From Thiocystis violascens (lineage in GTDB: Bacteria; Pseudomonadota; Gammaproteobacteria; Chromatiales; Chromatiaceae), in contig DYNM01000008.1 in NCBI GenBank assembly GCA_020721065.1, positions 1 through 64,000 of the forward strand: a stretch of DNA of 64,000 bases, read 5' to 3'. A program made the position numbers and the translations under genes. The notes below the pieces were generated by a model, which made no database searches, was not told the origin of the DNA, and saw only the letters and a list, made by a program, of their open reading frames with translations. Positions 19,330 to 28,149 of the stretch are shown piece by piece (positions within the stretch are counted from its first letter, which is position 1; every line of letters begins with the position of its first letter).

Positions 19330-20665
19330 GCCAGCCCACGCCTCGCATCAGCCCTTAGCGGGCGCAGTGGCTCGCCTCGCTGCCGCGCAAGCAGTGTTTC
19401 GCGTCCGTACCCAAAAGCAATCATTGACGCGCATCCTTGCCCGTCCGCATCCGCAAGTCAGCGCCAGCGAGCAAGCGTTGGTGCAGGAAATGGTTTATGG
19501 CACCGTGCGGCTGTTGCCGCGACTGGAGGCGCTGCTCAAGCAACTGGTGCAACGCCCGCTCAAACCATCCGATCACGATGTGGAGGCGCTGATTTTGGTT
19601 GGGCTGTATCAACTGCTTGCCATGAATATCCCGCCTCATGCCGCCGTCTCCGTCACGGTAGAAGCCAGCCGTTTATTGGGTAAACCGGCGTTGTCCGCAC
19701 TGGTCAACGCGCTGCTGCGGCGCTTTTTGCGCGAACGCGAGGCGCTGTTGGCAGCGATTGCCGATGAGCCAGCGGCGCGATGGTTATTTCCGAGCTGGCT
19801 GCTGGCGCGGCTACAAAGCGATTGGCCAACTGATTGGGAACAGATCGTTGATGCCAGCAATGCGCGGCCGCCGCTGGCGCTGCGCGTCAATCGCACCCGC
19901 ATCAGCGCGGCGGCGTATCTCGATCAACTCGCCGCTGCTGAGATCGCCGCCACGCCAATTGCCGGCTGTGAGAGCGGAATTCTGCTGGCGCAGCCGCGCT
20001 CCACCCGTGAACTGCCGGGCTTTGCTGCCGGGCTGGTGTCGGTGCAAGACAGCGGAGCGCAGCTCGCAGCGCAGTGGCTGGATGCCCAGCCCGGTCAGCG
20101 CGTGTTGGATGCCTGCGCTGCGCCCGGTGGTAAAACCGCCGCCATTTTGGAACGCGCCAGCACCGCGCTGGAGATGATCGCCATTGACAATGATCCCGCT
20201 CGCCTCACTACCGTCACGACCACGCTGGAGCGGCTCGGCTTGACCGCGCAAGTGGTGGTTGGCGACGCGGCAGCGCCCGGTGGGGCGTGGAGTCAAGCGC
20301 AATTTGAGCGGATTTTGTTGGATGTGCCCTGCTCAGGCACGGGTGTGATTCGCCGTCATCCCGACATCAAATGGCTGCGCCGTGAGCGCGATATTCCAGC
20401 GTTGGCGGCGACGCAGGCGCAGATGTTGGATGCGATTTGGCCGCTGCTCGCGCCGGGCGGACGCTTGCTGTATGCGACCTGTTCGCTGCTGGCGGCTGAA
20501 AATCATCAGCAAATCGCCGCTTTTCTCGCTCGCCAAACGACGGCACGCGAGCTGGCGCTGCCGACGGAGGACGGAGTGCGGTGTGCTCACGGACGGCAAT
20601 GGTTGCCAAGCATCGGCGGCAGCGATGGCTTTTATTACGCCCTGTTGGAGCGCCTGAACCCATGA
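19322..20665 (+). CDS. rsmB: 16S rRNA m5C967 methyltransferase RsmB
   Basis: SAM-dependent methyltransferase acting on C967 of 16S rRNA. 447 residues: an N-terminal NusB-like RNA-binding domain (about 1-150) and a Rossmann methylase. The latter has VLDACAAPGGKTAAILE (SAM loop), DVPCSGTGVIRRHPDIKW (first catalytic Cys) and LLYATCSLLAAENHQQI (second). The apparent start is a TTG at 19322, overlapping fmt by 8 bases. The next possible starts are too far in for the NusB domain. Fourth gene in the def-fmt-rsmB-DUF4390 run. Confidence 0.95.
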   Translation: MVEPAHASHQPLAGAVARLAAAQAVFRVRTQKQSLTRILARPHPQVSASEQALVQEMVYGTVRLLPRLEALLKQLVQRPLKPSDHDVEALILVGLYQLLAMNIPPHAAVSVTVEASRLLGKPALSALVNALLRRFLREREALLAAIADEPAARWLFPSWLLARLQSDWPTDWEQIVDASNARPPLALRVNRTRISAAAYLDQLAAAEIAATPIAGCESGILLAQPRSTRELPGFAAGLVSVQDSGAQLAAQWLDAQPGQRVLDACAAPGGKTAAILERASTALEMIAIDNDPARLTTVTTTLERLGLTAQVVVGDAAAPGGAWSQAQFERILLDVPCSGTGVIRRHPDIKWLRRERDIPALAATQAQMLDAIWPLLAPGGRLLYATCSLLAAENHQQIAAFLARQTTARELALPTEDGVRCAHGRQWLPSIGGSDGFYYALLERLNP

Positions 20666-21252
20666 CGCGCCAGCACTGGTTGGAACGGCGCGGGGCGCTG
20701 GCGCTGAGTGTGATGTTGACGCTGTTGGCGTCGAGCTTGGCGTGGGCACCCGCTCGCGCCAGCGATGATTTCACCATTCACCCGCCGCAGCTTCAGCTTG
20801 AAGACGAGGTTTACGTTCTCAATAGCACGATTGATGTTCATCTCAGCCCGGCGGCGTTGGAGGCGCTTGAGCACGGCGTGCCGCTGACGATTGTGGTGCA
20901 GATTCAGGTACGACGAGCGAAGGCGTGGCTGTGGGAAAACGGCTTATTAGATCAGCAGTTACGTTCAGTGATTCGCTACAAACCGCTCTCGGATGGTTAT
21001 GAGGTCTATCGCCTGCCCGGACATCGTGGGCGCAGTTTCGTCACGCAGGACGCGGCGCTGCGGGCGCTGGGGGAAGTCAGCAATTTTCGGCTGCTCAACC
21101 GCGACAAATTAAACCCCGATGACGAGTACGAGGTGCAGCTCAAAGTCTTTTTAGATATTGAAGAATTGCCGCTGCCGCTGCGTCCGCTGGCATATCTCAA
21201 ACCGGCATGGCAACTCTCCAGCGGTTGGCAATCGTGGCCATTACGCCCTTGA
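20662..21252 (+). CDS. DUF4390 exported protein
   Basis: 196-residue protein with a signal peptide (ALALSVMLTLLASSLAWAPARA). The ATG at 20662 overlaps the rsmB stop (ATGA); an earlier frame start at 20581 lies inside rsmB and is ignored. The body (YVLNSTIDVHLSPAALEALEHGVPLTI, VIRYKPLSDGYEV) matches the DUF4390 family, which sits between rsmB and ntrY in many beta- and gammaproteobacteria. Function is unknown; it is exported and presumably acts in the periplasm. It overlaps ntrY by 46 bases. Confidence 0.88.
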   Translation: MTRQHWLERRGALALSVMLTLLASSLAWAPARASDDFTIHPPQLQLEDEVYVLNSTIDVHLSPAALEALEHGVPLTIVVQIQVRRAKAWLWENGLLDQQLRSVIRYKPLSDGYEVYRLPGHRGRSFVTQDAALRALGEVSNFRLLNRDKLNPDDEYEVQLKVFLDIEELPLPLRPLAYLKPAWQLSSGWQSWPLRP

Positions 21253-23633
21253 GCCGTTTACGCGAATTGGGAATTGTGCCGGTCGCGGCACTCAACATCG
21301 CTTTATTCATCGTGTTAGTGCTGATGCGCGACGCGGTGGAAAACTCCGAAACCCTCAGCCGTGCCTTTGTTCCCCTGCTTTTTTTAGTGTTAGCCGGACT
21401 CGCGGTGCTGGCGCTGCTGGTCGCCGTCAATATCGTGCGGCTGGTGCGCCGTCACCGCCAACAAGCGGCTGGTTCGCGCCTCACTGCTCGCATCGTGGTG
21501 TTATTTGCGTTGATCTCGCTGCTGCCGGTGGCGGTGGTCTATTACTTTTCGCTGGGATTTTTACTGCGCGGCATTGATAGCTGGTTTGATGTGAAGCTGG
21601 GGCGGGCGATGCAGGACGCGCTGTTGCTCAATCAGGCGTCGCTTGATCTCAACCAGCGCGTGTTGGGCAAATACACTGAGCAACTGCTCGCCGGCATTCA
21701 AGATCGCTCGTCAACGGCGATTGCGTTGAGTTTGGATAATTTGCGGCGACAAGCGGGCGCAATTGAGCTGACGGTGTACGGCCCGGGCGGGCAGGTGCTT
21801 GGCACGGCGAATGAAGACCCGACGCAATTGGTGCCCAGCCATGCGTCGCACGATTTGCAGCAGACCATTCCGGGCGGCACCAATTATGTTGGTTTGGAAA
21901 GTGCGCCCGATGAGGAGTTGGTGGTGCGGGCGCTGGTTGACGATCCGGGCGGGCGCGAGATGCGGATGCAGGCGATTTTCCCGACTTCAGCGCGGATCAC
22001 GGAGCTGTCAACGCAGTTGGAGGAGGCTTACAACCGCTATACCGAGCTGGCGTATTTGCGCCAATCGTTGAAGCTCAGTTTTTCGCTCACGCTGTCGCTG
22101 GTGCTGCTGTTTGGGTTGATGGCAGCGTTGATTGCGGCATTTCACACTGCCCGTCGTTTGGTGGCACCGATTGCTGACATTGCGCGGGGTACGCAAGCCA
22201 TCGCGGCTGGCGATTATGAACAGCAGATTCCGTTGTCGCGTCACGATGATGAATTGACCTTTTTGGTGGCGTCGTTTAACGCGATGTCGCGCCGCATTAC
22301 CCGCGCTCGTGATGATGCCGCTCGCAGCAAGCAAGCGGTGGAAACGCAGCGCAATTATTTGGAGACGGTGTTGGGGCGGCTGTCATCTGGCGTGGTGGCG
22401 TTTGATGAGGCGCACTGTTTGCGGACGGCAAATCCGGCGGCGCAGCATATTTTGGATTTGACGCTGGCAGATGAGGCGGGCGTGAGTTTGGCGCAGTTGG
22501 AACGCGAGCAGCCGGCGCTGACGCCATGGACGGAAGCGGTGCGCCATCATCTCGCTGCTGGGGTGGCATGGCGGGCGGAGGTGGTGGTGCAGCGCGGTGA
22601 GGGCAATCAAACCCTGTTATGTCGCGGCAGTCCGCTGCTGGTGCCGGATTCGGAGCAGCGCGGGCATGTGGTGGTGTTTGATGATGTGACGTCGCTGATT
22701 ACGGCGCAGCGGAATGCGGCGTGGGGCGAGGTGGCGCGGCGGCTGGCGCATGAAATCAAGAATCCGTTGACGCCGATCCAATTGTCGGCCGAGCGGCTGC
22801 GTCACAAGTTACTGGCAAAGGCGGATGAGGCGGATGCGCGGATTATCGACCGCGCCACCAGTACGATCATCGCGCAGGTGGAGGCGATGAAGGCGATGGT
22901 GAATGATTTTTCGGATTACGCTCGCGCTCCGCGAGTGCAGCCGCAGCCGTTGGTGTTTGATCGGCTGGCGCTGGAAGTGATTGATTTATATCGCAGTGCG
23001 GGGACTTCGGTGCTGCGGTTTAGCCTCAATGCGCCAGATCAGCAGGTGCGCGGTGATCCGCTGCGGCTGCGGCAGTTGCTGCACAATTTGATTAAAAATG
23101 CGCAGGAGGCGTTATTGGTTGTCGGTGGTCAGTTGGCAGTTGGCAGTGGACAAAAGCAGCCGCTGCACACGTCGGAACTGACAACTGACCACCAACAACT
23201 GCCAACTGTTGCAACTGACAACCAACAACTGCCAACTTCTTGCCACCCGCCGCAAATCACCGTCATCACCACCGTGTTGGCAGCAAATCCCCCCTGCCCC
23301 CCTTTTTCAAAGGGGGGCTCAGATGTGCCTTTTTCAAAGGGGGACTCAGCATCTCCCCCCTTTGGAAAAGGGGGGCAGGGGGGGATTGGCGCATGGCTGC
23401 AATTGACGGTTGAGGACAACGGTCCGGGCTTTGAGCCGCAGTTGTTGGAGCGGCTGTTTGAGCCGTATGTGACCACCAAAACCAAAGGTACCGGCTTGGG
23501 TTTGGCAATCGTTAAGAAGATTGTCGAGGAACACGGCGGTATCATTACGCTTGAAAATACCGGCGCGGGCGCTTTAGTGCGGGTGCAATTCCCGCTTTGG
23601 CACAGCAGCCTGCCAGCAGTCACAGCTTCTTAG
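21207..23633 (+). CDS. ntrY: Sensor histidine kinase NtrY with repeat-derived insertion in the ATPase domain
   Basis: Membrane-bound nitrogen-sensing kinase, partner of NtrX. 808 residues. Four N-terminal membrane segments (about 20-120) and an extracytoplasmic sensor (about 120-290) come first. Then a HAMP domain (TARRLVAPIADIARGTQAIAAGD region), a PAS domain (about 390-490), and the phosphoacceptor His515 in RRLAHEIKNPLTPIQLSAERL. The N box is LLHNLIKNAQEALL, followed by DNGPGFE and KTKGTGLGLAIVKKIVEEHGG. Between the N box and DNGPGF the normal spacing of some 15-25 residues is replaced by about 95 (636-730). These are encoded by adjacent copies of both repeat families (23118-23237 and 23286-23397) and contain NPPCPPFSKGG-type peptides. 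The frame stays open, so kinase activity may be kept, but the nucleotide lid region is greatly enlarged. Confidence 0.93.
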   Translation: MATLQRLAIVAITPLSRLRELGIVPVAALNIALFIVLVLMRDAVENSETLSRAFVPLLFLVLAGLAVLALLVAVNIVRLVRRHRQQAAGSRLTARIVVLFALISLLPVAVVYYFSLGFLLRGIDSWFDVKLGRAMQDALLLNQASLDLNQRVLGKYTEQLLAGIQDRSSTAIALSLDNLRRQAGAIELTVYGPGGQVLGTANEDPTQLVPSHASHDLQQTIPGGTNYVGLESAPDEELVVRALVDDPGGREMRMQAIFPTSARITELSTQLEEAYNRYTELAYLRQSLKLSFSLTLSLVLLFGLMAALIAAFHTARRLVAPIADIARGTQAIAAGDYEQQIPLSRHDDELTFLVASFNAMSRRITRARDDAARSKQAVETQRNYLETVLGRLSSGVVAFDEAHCLRTANPAAQHILDLTLADEAGVSLAQLEREQPALTPWTEAVRHHLAAGVAWRAEVVVQRGEGNQTLLCRGSPLLVPDSEQRGHVVVFDDVTSLITAQRNAAWGEVARRLAHEIKNPLTPIQLSAERLRHKLLAKADEADARIIDRATSTIIAQVEAMKAMVNDFSDYARAPRVQPQPLVFDRLALEVIDLYRSAGTSVLRFSLNAPDQQVRGDPLRLRQLLHNLIKNAQEALLVVGGQLAVGSGQKQPLHTSELTTDHQQLPTVATDNQQLPTSCHPPQITVITTVLAANPPCPPFSKGGSDVPFSKGDSASPPFGKGGQGGIGAWLQLTVEDNGPGFEPQLLERLFEPYVTTKTKGTGLGLAIVKKIVEEHGGIITLENTGAGALVRVQFPLWHSSLPAVTAS
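23118..23237. repeat. Family 1 repeat cluster inside ntrY
   Basis: Left arm 23118-23147 (GGTTGTCGGTGGTCAGTTGG start) and right arm 23179-23237, which holds three tandem units of the ACTGACAACCAACAACTGCC type. Translated in frame within NtrY. Confidence 0.8.
23286..23397. repeat. Family 2 MITE-like repeat inside ntrY
   Basis: Inverted ends AATCCCCCCCTG (from 23286) and CAGGGGGGGATT (to 23397) enclose three units of CCCTTTTTCAAAGGGGG type. The 112-bp palindromic element keeps the ntrY frame open and encodes Pro/Gly/Ser/Lys-rich peptide. Confidence 0.8.
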
Positions 23634-23649
23634 AACCAGACAGATCACA

Positions 23650-25017
23650 ATGAGCGCAACGCATATCTTAGTGGTGGATGACGAGCCGGATATTCGCGGC
23701 TTGGTGCAGGAAATTTTGGAAGATGAGGGTTATGTCGTGGCCATCGCGGAAAATGGCGAAACGGCACGTCATGCGCTGCGCGAGCGGCGACCAGACTTGA
23801 TTTTGCTCGATATTTGGATGCCTGACATCGACGGCATCACGCTGTTGAAAGAGTGGGCGGAAGAGGACGAGCTGCCGTGTCCGGTGATTATGATGTCCGG
23901 GCATGGCACGGTGGAGACGGCGGTGGAGGCGACCCGGCTCGGCGCGTATGACTTTTTAGAAAAGCCGCTGTCGATGGCGAAATTGCTGTTGACGGTGGAG
24001 CGGGCGCTGGAAGCCGACAAATTGCAGCAGGAAAACATCGGCTTAAAACGCCGCACGCCGCAGGTGCATGAACCCGTTGGGCGCAGTGCGGCGATGCAGC
24101 GGCTGCGCGAACAGGTCAAGCGCATCGCCCAGCACGATACTTGGGTGCTGATCATGGGCGAGGCTGGCAGCGGGCGCGAAACGTTTGCCCGTTATCTGCA
24201 CTCGCAAAGTGCGCGGCGGGATCGTCCGTTTGTGGATTTGAGCGTGTCGGCATTGAATGGCGATAACGCAGCGCGAGAATTGTTTGGCACTGAAGACGGC
24301 GAGCACACCCATTACGGCAACTTGGAAAAAGCGGCGGGTGGGACGTTGCTGCTGGATGAAGTGGCGGATATGGAATTGGATGCGCAATTGAAATTGCTGG
24401 GCGCATTAGATAGCGGATCATTTTTGCGCGTTGGCGGCAATGAACCGGTGCGGATTGATGTGCGGATTGTGGCGGTGACGCAGCGCAATTTAGAAGATGA
24501 AGTTCGCGCTGGGCGTTTTCGTGAAGATTTGTTTTATCATCTCAACGTCGTGCCGTTATCAATTCCGTCATTACAAGAACACGCGGAAGACGTGCCAGAT
24601 TTATTGAACTTTTATCTCGATTATTTTTCCACCCACGAAAAGCTGGCCTATCGCAAATTTAGCGTGGGCGCACAAAACTTTTTGCGCAATTACGGCTGGC
24701 CGGGCAACGTGCGGGAATTAAAAAATCTGGTGCAGCGGGTATTGATTTTGGGCACGGGCGATGAAATCGGTTTGAAAGAAGTGGAAGTGGCGCTCGGAGC
24801 GCAGCCGCCATTGCCAACGCAGGTGCTGGAAGGATTGGTCTCTTTTGATCAACCGCTGCGCGATGCCCGCGAGCAATTCGAGAAAGCCTATCTCGATTAT
24901 CAATTGGAAAAGCACGTCGGGAATGTCAGCAAGATGGCGAAAGAGGCGGGCATGGAACGCACGCATTTATATCGTAAGTTGCGCTCGTTGGGGATTGAAA
25001 TCAAAGAACGGCGTTAA
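23650..25017 (+). CDS. ntrX: Response regulator NtrX with degenerate AAA+ motifs
   Basis: 455-residue NtrC-family regulator phosphorylated by NtrY. Receiver domain: D10-D11, phosphoacceptor D54 (LILLDIWMPD), K106. The central sigma54-interaction AAA+ domain follows, then a Fis-type helix-turn-helix (KHVGNVSKMAKEAGMERTHLYRKL). Walker A reads GEAGSGRET (170-178), with Arg176 where Lys is usual. Walker B GGTLLLDEVADM is intact. The GAFTGA sigma54-contact loop is absent: residues 211-223 read LFGTEDGEHTHYG. Other NtrX proteins also lack GAFTGA, so this one probably regulates without activating sigma54 polymerase. It starts 16 bases after ntrY. Confidence 0.94.
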   Translation: MSATHILVVDDEPDIRGLVQEILEDEGYVVAIAENGETARHALRERRPDLILLDIWMPDIDGITLLKEWAEEDELPCPVIMMSGHGTVETAVEATRLGAYDFLEKPLSMAKLLLTVERALEADKLQQENIGLKRRTPQVHEPVGRSAAMQRLREQVKRIAQHDTWVLIMGEAGSGRETFARYLHSQSARRDRPFVDLSVSALNGDNAARELFGTEDGEHTHYGNLEKAAGGTLLLDEVADMELDAQLKLLGALDSGSFLRVGGNEPVRIDVRIVAVTQRNLEDEVRAGRFREDLFYHLNVVPLSIPSLQEHAEDVPDLLNFYLDYFSTHEKLAYRKFSVGAQNFLRNYGWPGNVRELKNLVQRVLILGTGDEIGLKEVEVALGAQPPLPTQVLEGLVSFDQPLRDAREQFEKAYLDYQLEKHVGNVSKMAKEAGMERTHLYRKLRSLGIEIKERR

Positions 25018-25041
25018 ATCGCTTGTTGGATTAAATCCACC

Positions 25042-25068
25042 AACCCCCTTTTTCAAAGGGGGTTTTTT
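25042..25068. terminator. Terminator after ntrX made from a family 2 repeat
   Basis: AACCCCCTTT (25042-25051) pairs with AAAGGGGGTT (25055-25064) around a 3-base loop and is followed by a T run (25063-25068). It ends ntrX and also faces the end of the convergent restriction gene that stops at 25073. Confidence 0.8.
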
Positions 25069-25072
25069 GTCT

Positions 25073-26050
25073 CTAAGTCCGCATACTGGTTATGCTTTGT
25101 GCGAATACCTGAATCAATTGTTCGTCACTGATATAGGAGACTACTTTACTTTTTAGGTGATTATATGCTGCTAAAGATATTTTTACCGGGATTGCAAGAT
25201 CAGTTGCTTTTGCAAAATGGTTCGATGTTTCTTCAATCTGAATAGGATTATATTGCAACATTTTTTGAGAAAGAATTTCAAAATCAAGACTTCCAATATG
25301 GGATTCAAGAAACTTTGCAGTACTGCGTGTAATCCAGACTTCAACAACATCAATATTGATCACGTTACCTTGGACTCGAAAGTAATAAAGATTAGGATCA
25401 CGCGGAGAAGGTACATCAAAATAGGGTTGAATCTTTGCGCCTGCCGTAGTCGTCACTGAATATCGTTTGATACCTGTATCTTTTTCATAAATCCACAGTG
25501 ATCGCGTTGCCTTACGAGCGCCTCGTTCTGGTGTAACATTCCAATTTGCATAAAAATGCGATGGTTCTGGTGGCGTCATTGGTTCCTCGAAATATAAAAA
25601 TTCATCAAGTAGTTCTTTCCAAAGAAGCCAACCTATTCGCATATCAGTATGACCGCTTGAGTGACCTTCAGAAACTTTTTTGGTTCTTGCAGCAATTAAT
25701 TCTGCGTACTGAGTTAGAATGTGTTCAGACACTTTGTTTGGGTTAGGTTCACCATCTGGAATGCGAATGGAACGTGTGGCGGCCGGGTGCATCAATGTTG
25801 TCCCGCAAACGTCCTGAATTGCCGAATTTTTTCTAATACAGAGCATTTTGTGCTCAACACCTAAACCGTTATAAGATATGTCAATACTCAGGTTGCTCCA
25901 ACCAATTTCCGGTATCCGCTTTGCATTACAGTAAACGAAACTCCAATCACCTTCTTCCATTTTTCTACCTAGCATGGTAGCGACCTTTGCAGAAAGCAGC
26001 ATTTTTGCATCTTGCAATTCTGCTGAATTAAAGACAGGTAATGTTGGCAT
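25073..26050 (-). CDS. Putative restriction endonuclease partner of the adjacent m5C methyltransferase
   Basis: 325-residue protein whose ATG shares its first base (26050) with the last base of the methyltransferase stop, so the pair is translationally coupled. I do not recognise a specific nuclease family. Features seen: SLDFEILSQK near the C-terminus, a conserved-looking N-terminal DWSFVYCNAKRIPEIGWSNL, and HKMLCIRK. No unmistakable PD-(D/E)XK or HNH motif. The function is inferred from coupling to a type II cytosine methyltransferase. The gene is much more AT-rich than the core genes, which suggests transfer. Confidence 0.6.
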   Translation of the reverse strand: MPTLPVFNSAELQDAKMLLSAKVATMLGRKMEEGDWSFVYCNAKRIPEIGWSNLSIDISYNGLGVEHKMLCIRKNSAIQDVCGTTLMHPAATRSIRIPDGEPNPNKVSEHILTQYAELIAARTKKVSEGHSSGHTDMRIGWLLWKELLDEFLYFEEPMTPPEPSHFYANWNVTPERGARKATRSLWIYEKDTGIKRYSVTTTAGAKIQPYFDVPSPRDPNLYYFRVQGNVINIDVVEVWITRSTAKFLESHIGSLDFEILSQKMLQYNPIQIEETSNHFAKATDLAIPVKISLAAYNHLKSKVVSYISDEQLIQVFAQSITSMRT

Positions 26051-27396
26051 TATTGATTTTCCTCTGCTTTTAGAATAGCTTCACCAATATGTTGTGCAAG
26101 CAATGGTGGAACTGCGTTACCAATTTGAAACGCTCTTTGCATTCGGGTACCATGCAAATACCACCATCTTGGAAATGTTTGTAATTGCAAAAGCTCCTCG
26201 TCTGATAAATACACATGCTCTACCTTAACAGGCAACGTATCTCCTTGACGTTTACCAAGGGTATGCCATTGCTGGCGTATAAGTTGTTCTTTTGGTACAC
26301 CTTGTGGGGCAAAAGCAAGTTTAGCGCCTTGATGTGCGCCAATCGTTGGGGCGGGGCGATCTAAAGACCATGTGACTGGTTCATCATGTGGTCGCACGAT
26401 ATTTTTTACCCAAAGAACCGCTTTCTCTGTATCAAATTTCCCATAATACCAATGACCAGAATTCCATAACGTTTCTTTCATTGTTTTCCAAGGCTTAAAA
26501 TTTGTTTCTTCAAACAAACTACACTGAATAGTTACATGTTCATTGAAATTAAAATGCGTAGGCGTCGGCCACTCAAAATTGATACCTGCTTTATTCCCAA
26601 TAATAAAAAATCGCTCCCTAATTTGAGGCGCTCCAAAATCAGCAGCATTGAGTAGTTTAGAAAAACAGCGATAGCCTATTTTTTCAAACTCGTTTTTAAT
26701 AATAGTCAACGAGCCACTTGGTTCATTTGTAATCATCCACGTTGTCTTTTTTGAATGACAACGGGGACAAATTGGGCTTGGGAAAGAATTCTCTCCCCAC
26801 AACTGTCGAACTCTAAAATCTGCCAAGTTTTTTGATCCACATGTGCGACAAACCGAATATAAAACATCTGTTTTAGTAAAGGCTAAACCTTTTACGTTTT
26901 CAAAAATAAACCATTTTGGCTTTAACTCTTTAACAAGCCTTACAAATTCAAAAAATAAATCTCCATTTTTGCTGCAATCAAACGTCTTTCTTTTTCCAGC
27001 TTTACTGAATGGTTGACAAGGCGGTCCACCCGCAATTGCAAATAAATCAATCCCTTTTGGAATCATATTCTTAAACAACGAACTTGGGATTCTTCTTATG
27101 TCTCCTTCGATTATTTCTGCATGTTGTAAGCATGGAAATCTATCTAATTCTAAACGATTAAAAAAAGTATCAACTTGCCTTTTTTTCAAACCATTCAAGC
27201 ATCTTTGTTGACAAGCGTTAGCGATAAAAATTTTTAATTCATCTCCACAAAGTCGACTGAGAATCTGATTTTGACGCAGAGTTTCACAGGATTGTGATTC
27301 TATTTCATTTGCCACAATTGTCGTAAATCCTGCAAACTCTAGTCCAAGATCAAGTCCACCTGCACCTGTAAACAAAGATATTAAAGGATAGCGCAT
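26050..27396 (-). CDS. DNA (cytosine-5) methyltransferase with internal zinc-ribbon insert
   Basis: 448-residue m5C methyltransferase of a type II R-M system. Motif I SLFTGAGGLDLGLE (7-20), motif IV GPPCQPFSKAG with catalytic C127, motif VI ENV (166-168), motif VIII QIRERFF (about 258), and motifs IX/X near the C-terminus (IGNAVPPLLAQHIGEAI). Between ENV and QxRxR sits a CxxC..CxxC pair (C183, C186, C210, C213), a zinc-ribbon-like insert not part of the minimal M.HhaI fold. It protects sites from the adjacent putative nuclease. Strongly AT-rich; no neighbour of the core genome. Confidence 0.93.
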   Translation of the reverse strand: MRYPLISLFTGAGGLDLGLEFAGFTTIVANEIESQSCETLRQNQILSRLCGDELKIFIANACQQRCLNGLKKRQVDTFFNRLELDRFPCLQHAEIIEGDIRRIPSSLFKNMIPKGIDLFAIAGGPPCQPFSKAGKRKTFDCSKNGDLFFEFVRLVKELKPKWFIFENVKGLAFTKTDVLYSVCRTCGSKNLADFRVRQLWGENSFPSPICPRCHSKKTTWMITNEPSGSLTIIKNEFEKIGYRCFSKLLNAADFGAPQIRERFFIIGNKAGINFEWPTPTHFNFNEHVTIQCSLFEETNFKPWKTMKETLWNSGHWYYGKFDTEKAVLWVKNIVRPHDEPVTWSLDRPAPTIGAHQGAKLAFAPQGVPKEQLIRQQWHTLGKRQGDTLPVKVEHVYLSDEELLQLQTFPRWWYLHGTRMQRAFQIGNAVPPLLAQHIGEAILKAEENQ

Positions 27397-27558
27397 ATCA
27401 TTTAACTCGATTTTTGATTAAAAATGATTTGAACGCATTTTCAAAACACTGCTTACTAGGAGCTGTTCCAACTGTCTGCGCTATAATGTAGTTAAATTTG
27501 GCGTGATTACTCAAACAACATTACAAAATTTCAACCACATAATAACAGAAAATTCTAG

Positions 27559-28149
27559 TCAAATATTTGCTAGAATTGACCACGCGGCCAACATTCCCAT
27601 CACAGTCGTTTTACCGGAACCTGTCGCCATTTTGCAGGCATAACGCACAAATGAGCGCAAACCCGCAGCTTGGGCAGTGCCGCTCAATTCATCTTGAGGA
27701 ATTTTTAATAAGCCAACGCGATACATGGCGCTGGCTTCCACTAAAAATAAAATCGTTTCCACTGCTTCAATTTGCGCAAAAAACAACCGCTGCAACCGGT
27801 CTTCACTGCGCCACAACGCCAGCAATTCTTTTGTGATTAACGTCGCGCCGTCATAAGCAACGCCGCCGCTGTATTCACCTTGCCGCCATTGTTTAATCCG
27901 CCCGCGCAAATCATTGACTACAGCTAAATCAACCTGTTTGCCTTTTGCGGCTTCAAACATTTCTTCTTGTTGTTTCTGTTTGCGTCCTTTTCCAGAATGT
28001 TCCGGCACCCGATAAAAATAACTGGCGAGACGGCGACCAGCCGCTTTTACCGGCGGTTTGGCTTTTTCAATGTGCCAATAACATTGCGGTTCAATAAAGG
28101 GCGAGTTGATAATTGGTGATTCGACTTCGTAATTTTGGGTCATAGGCAT
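27559..28149 (-). pseudogene. Truncated res (helicase/nuclease) subunit of a type III-like R-M system
   Basis: 196 residues, ending just after a Walker A region: RYACKMATGSGKTTVMGML. Family members are near 900-1000 residues and continue through the full DEAD/DEAH helicase and nuclease domains. Here the chain ends with AAWSIL then three unrelated residues (ANI) and a TGA at 27559. The rest of the gene is not found downstream, where AT-rich sequence and the m5C R-M genes begin. The break at about 27570 therefore looks like an insertion or deletion junction. Without its helicase motifs and nuclease the product should be inactive. Its start overlaps the stop of the VapB-like gene by 10 bases. 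Confidence 0.8.

Noticed and set aside
27559..28149. Complete small helicase
   Set aside because: It stops right after Walker A, lacking all later motifs of its family; better read as a truncated res.
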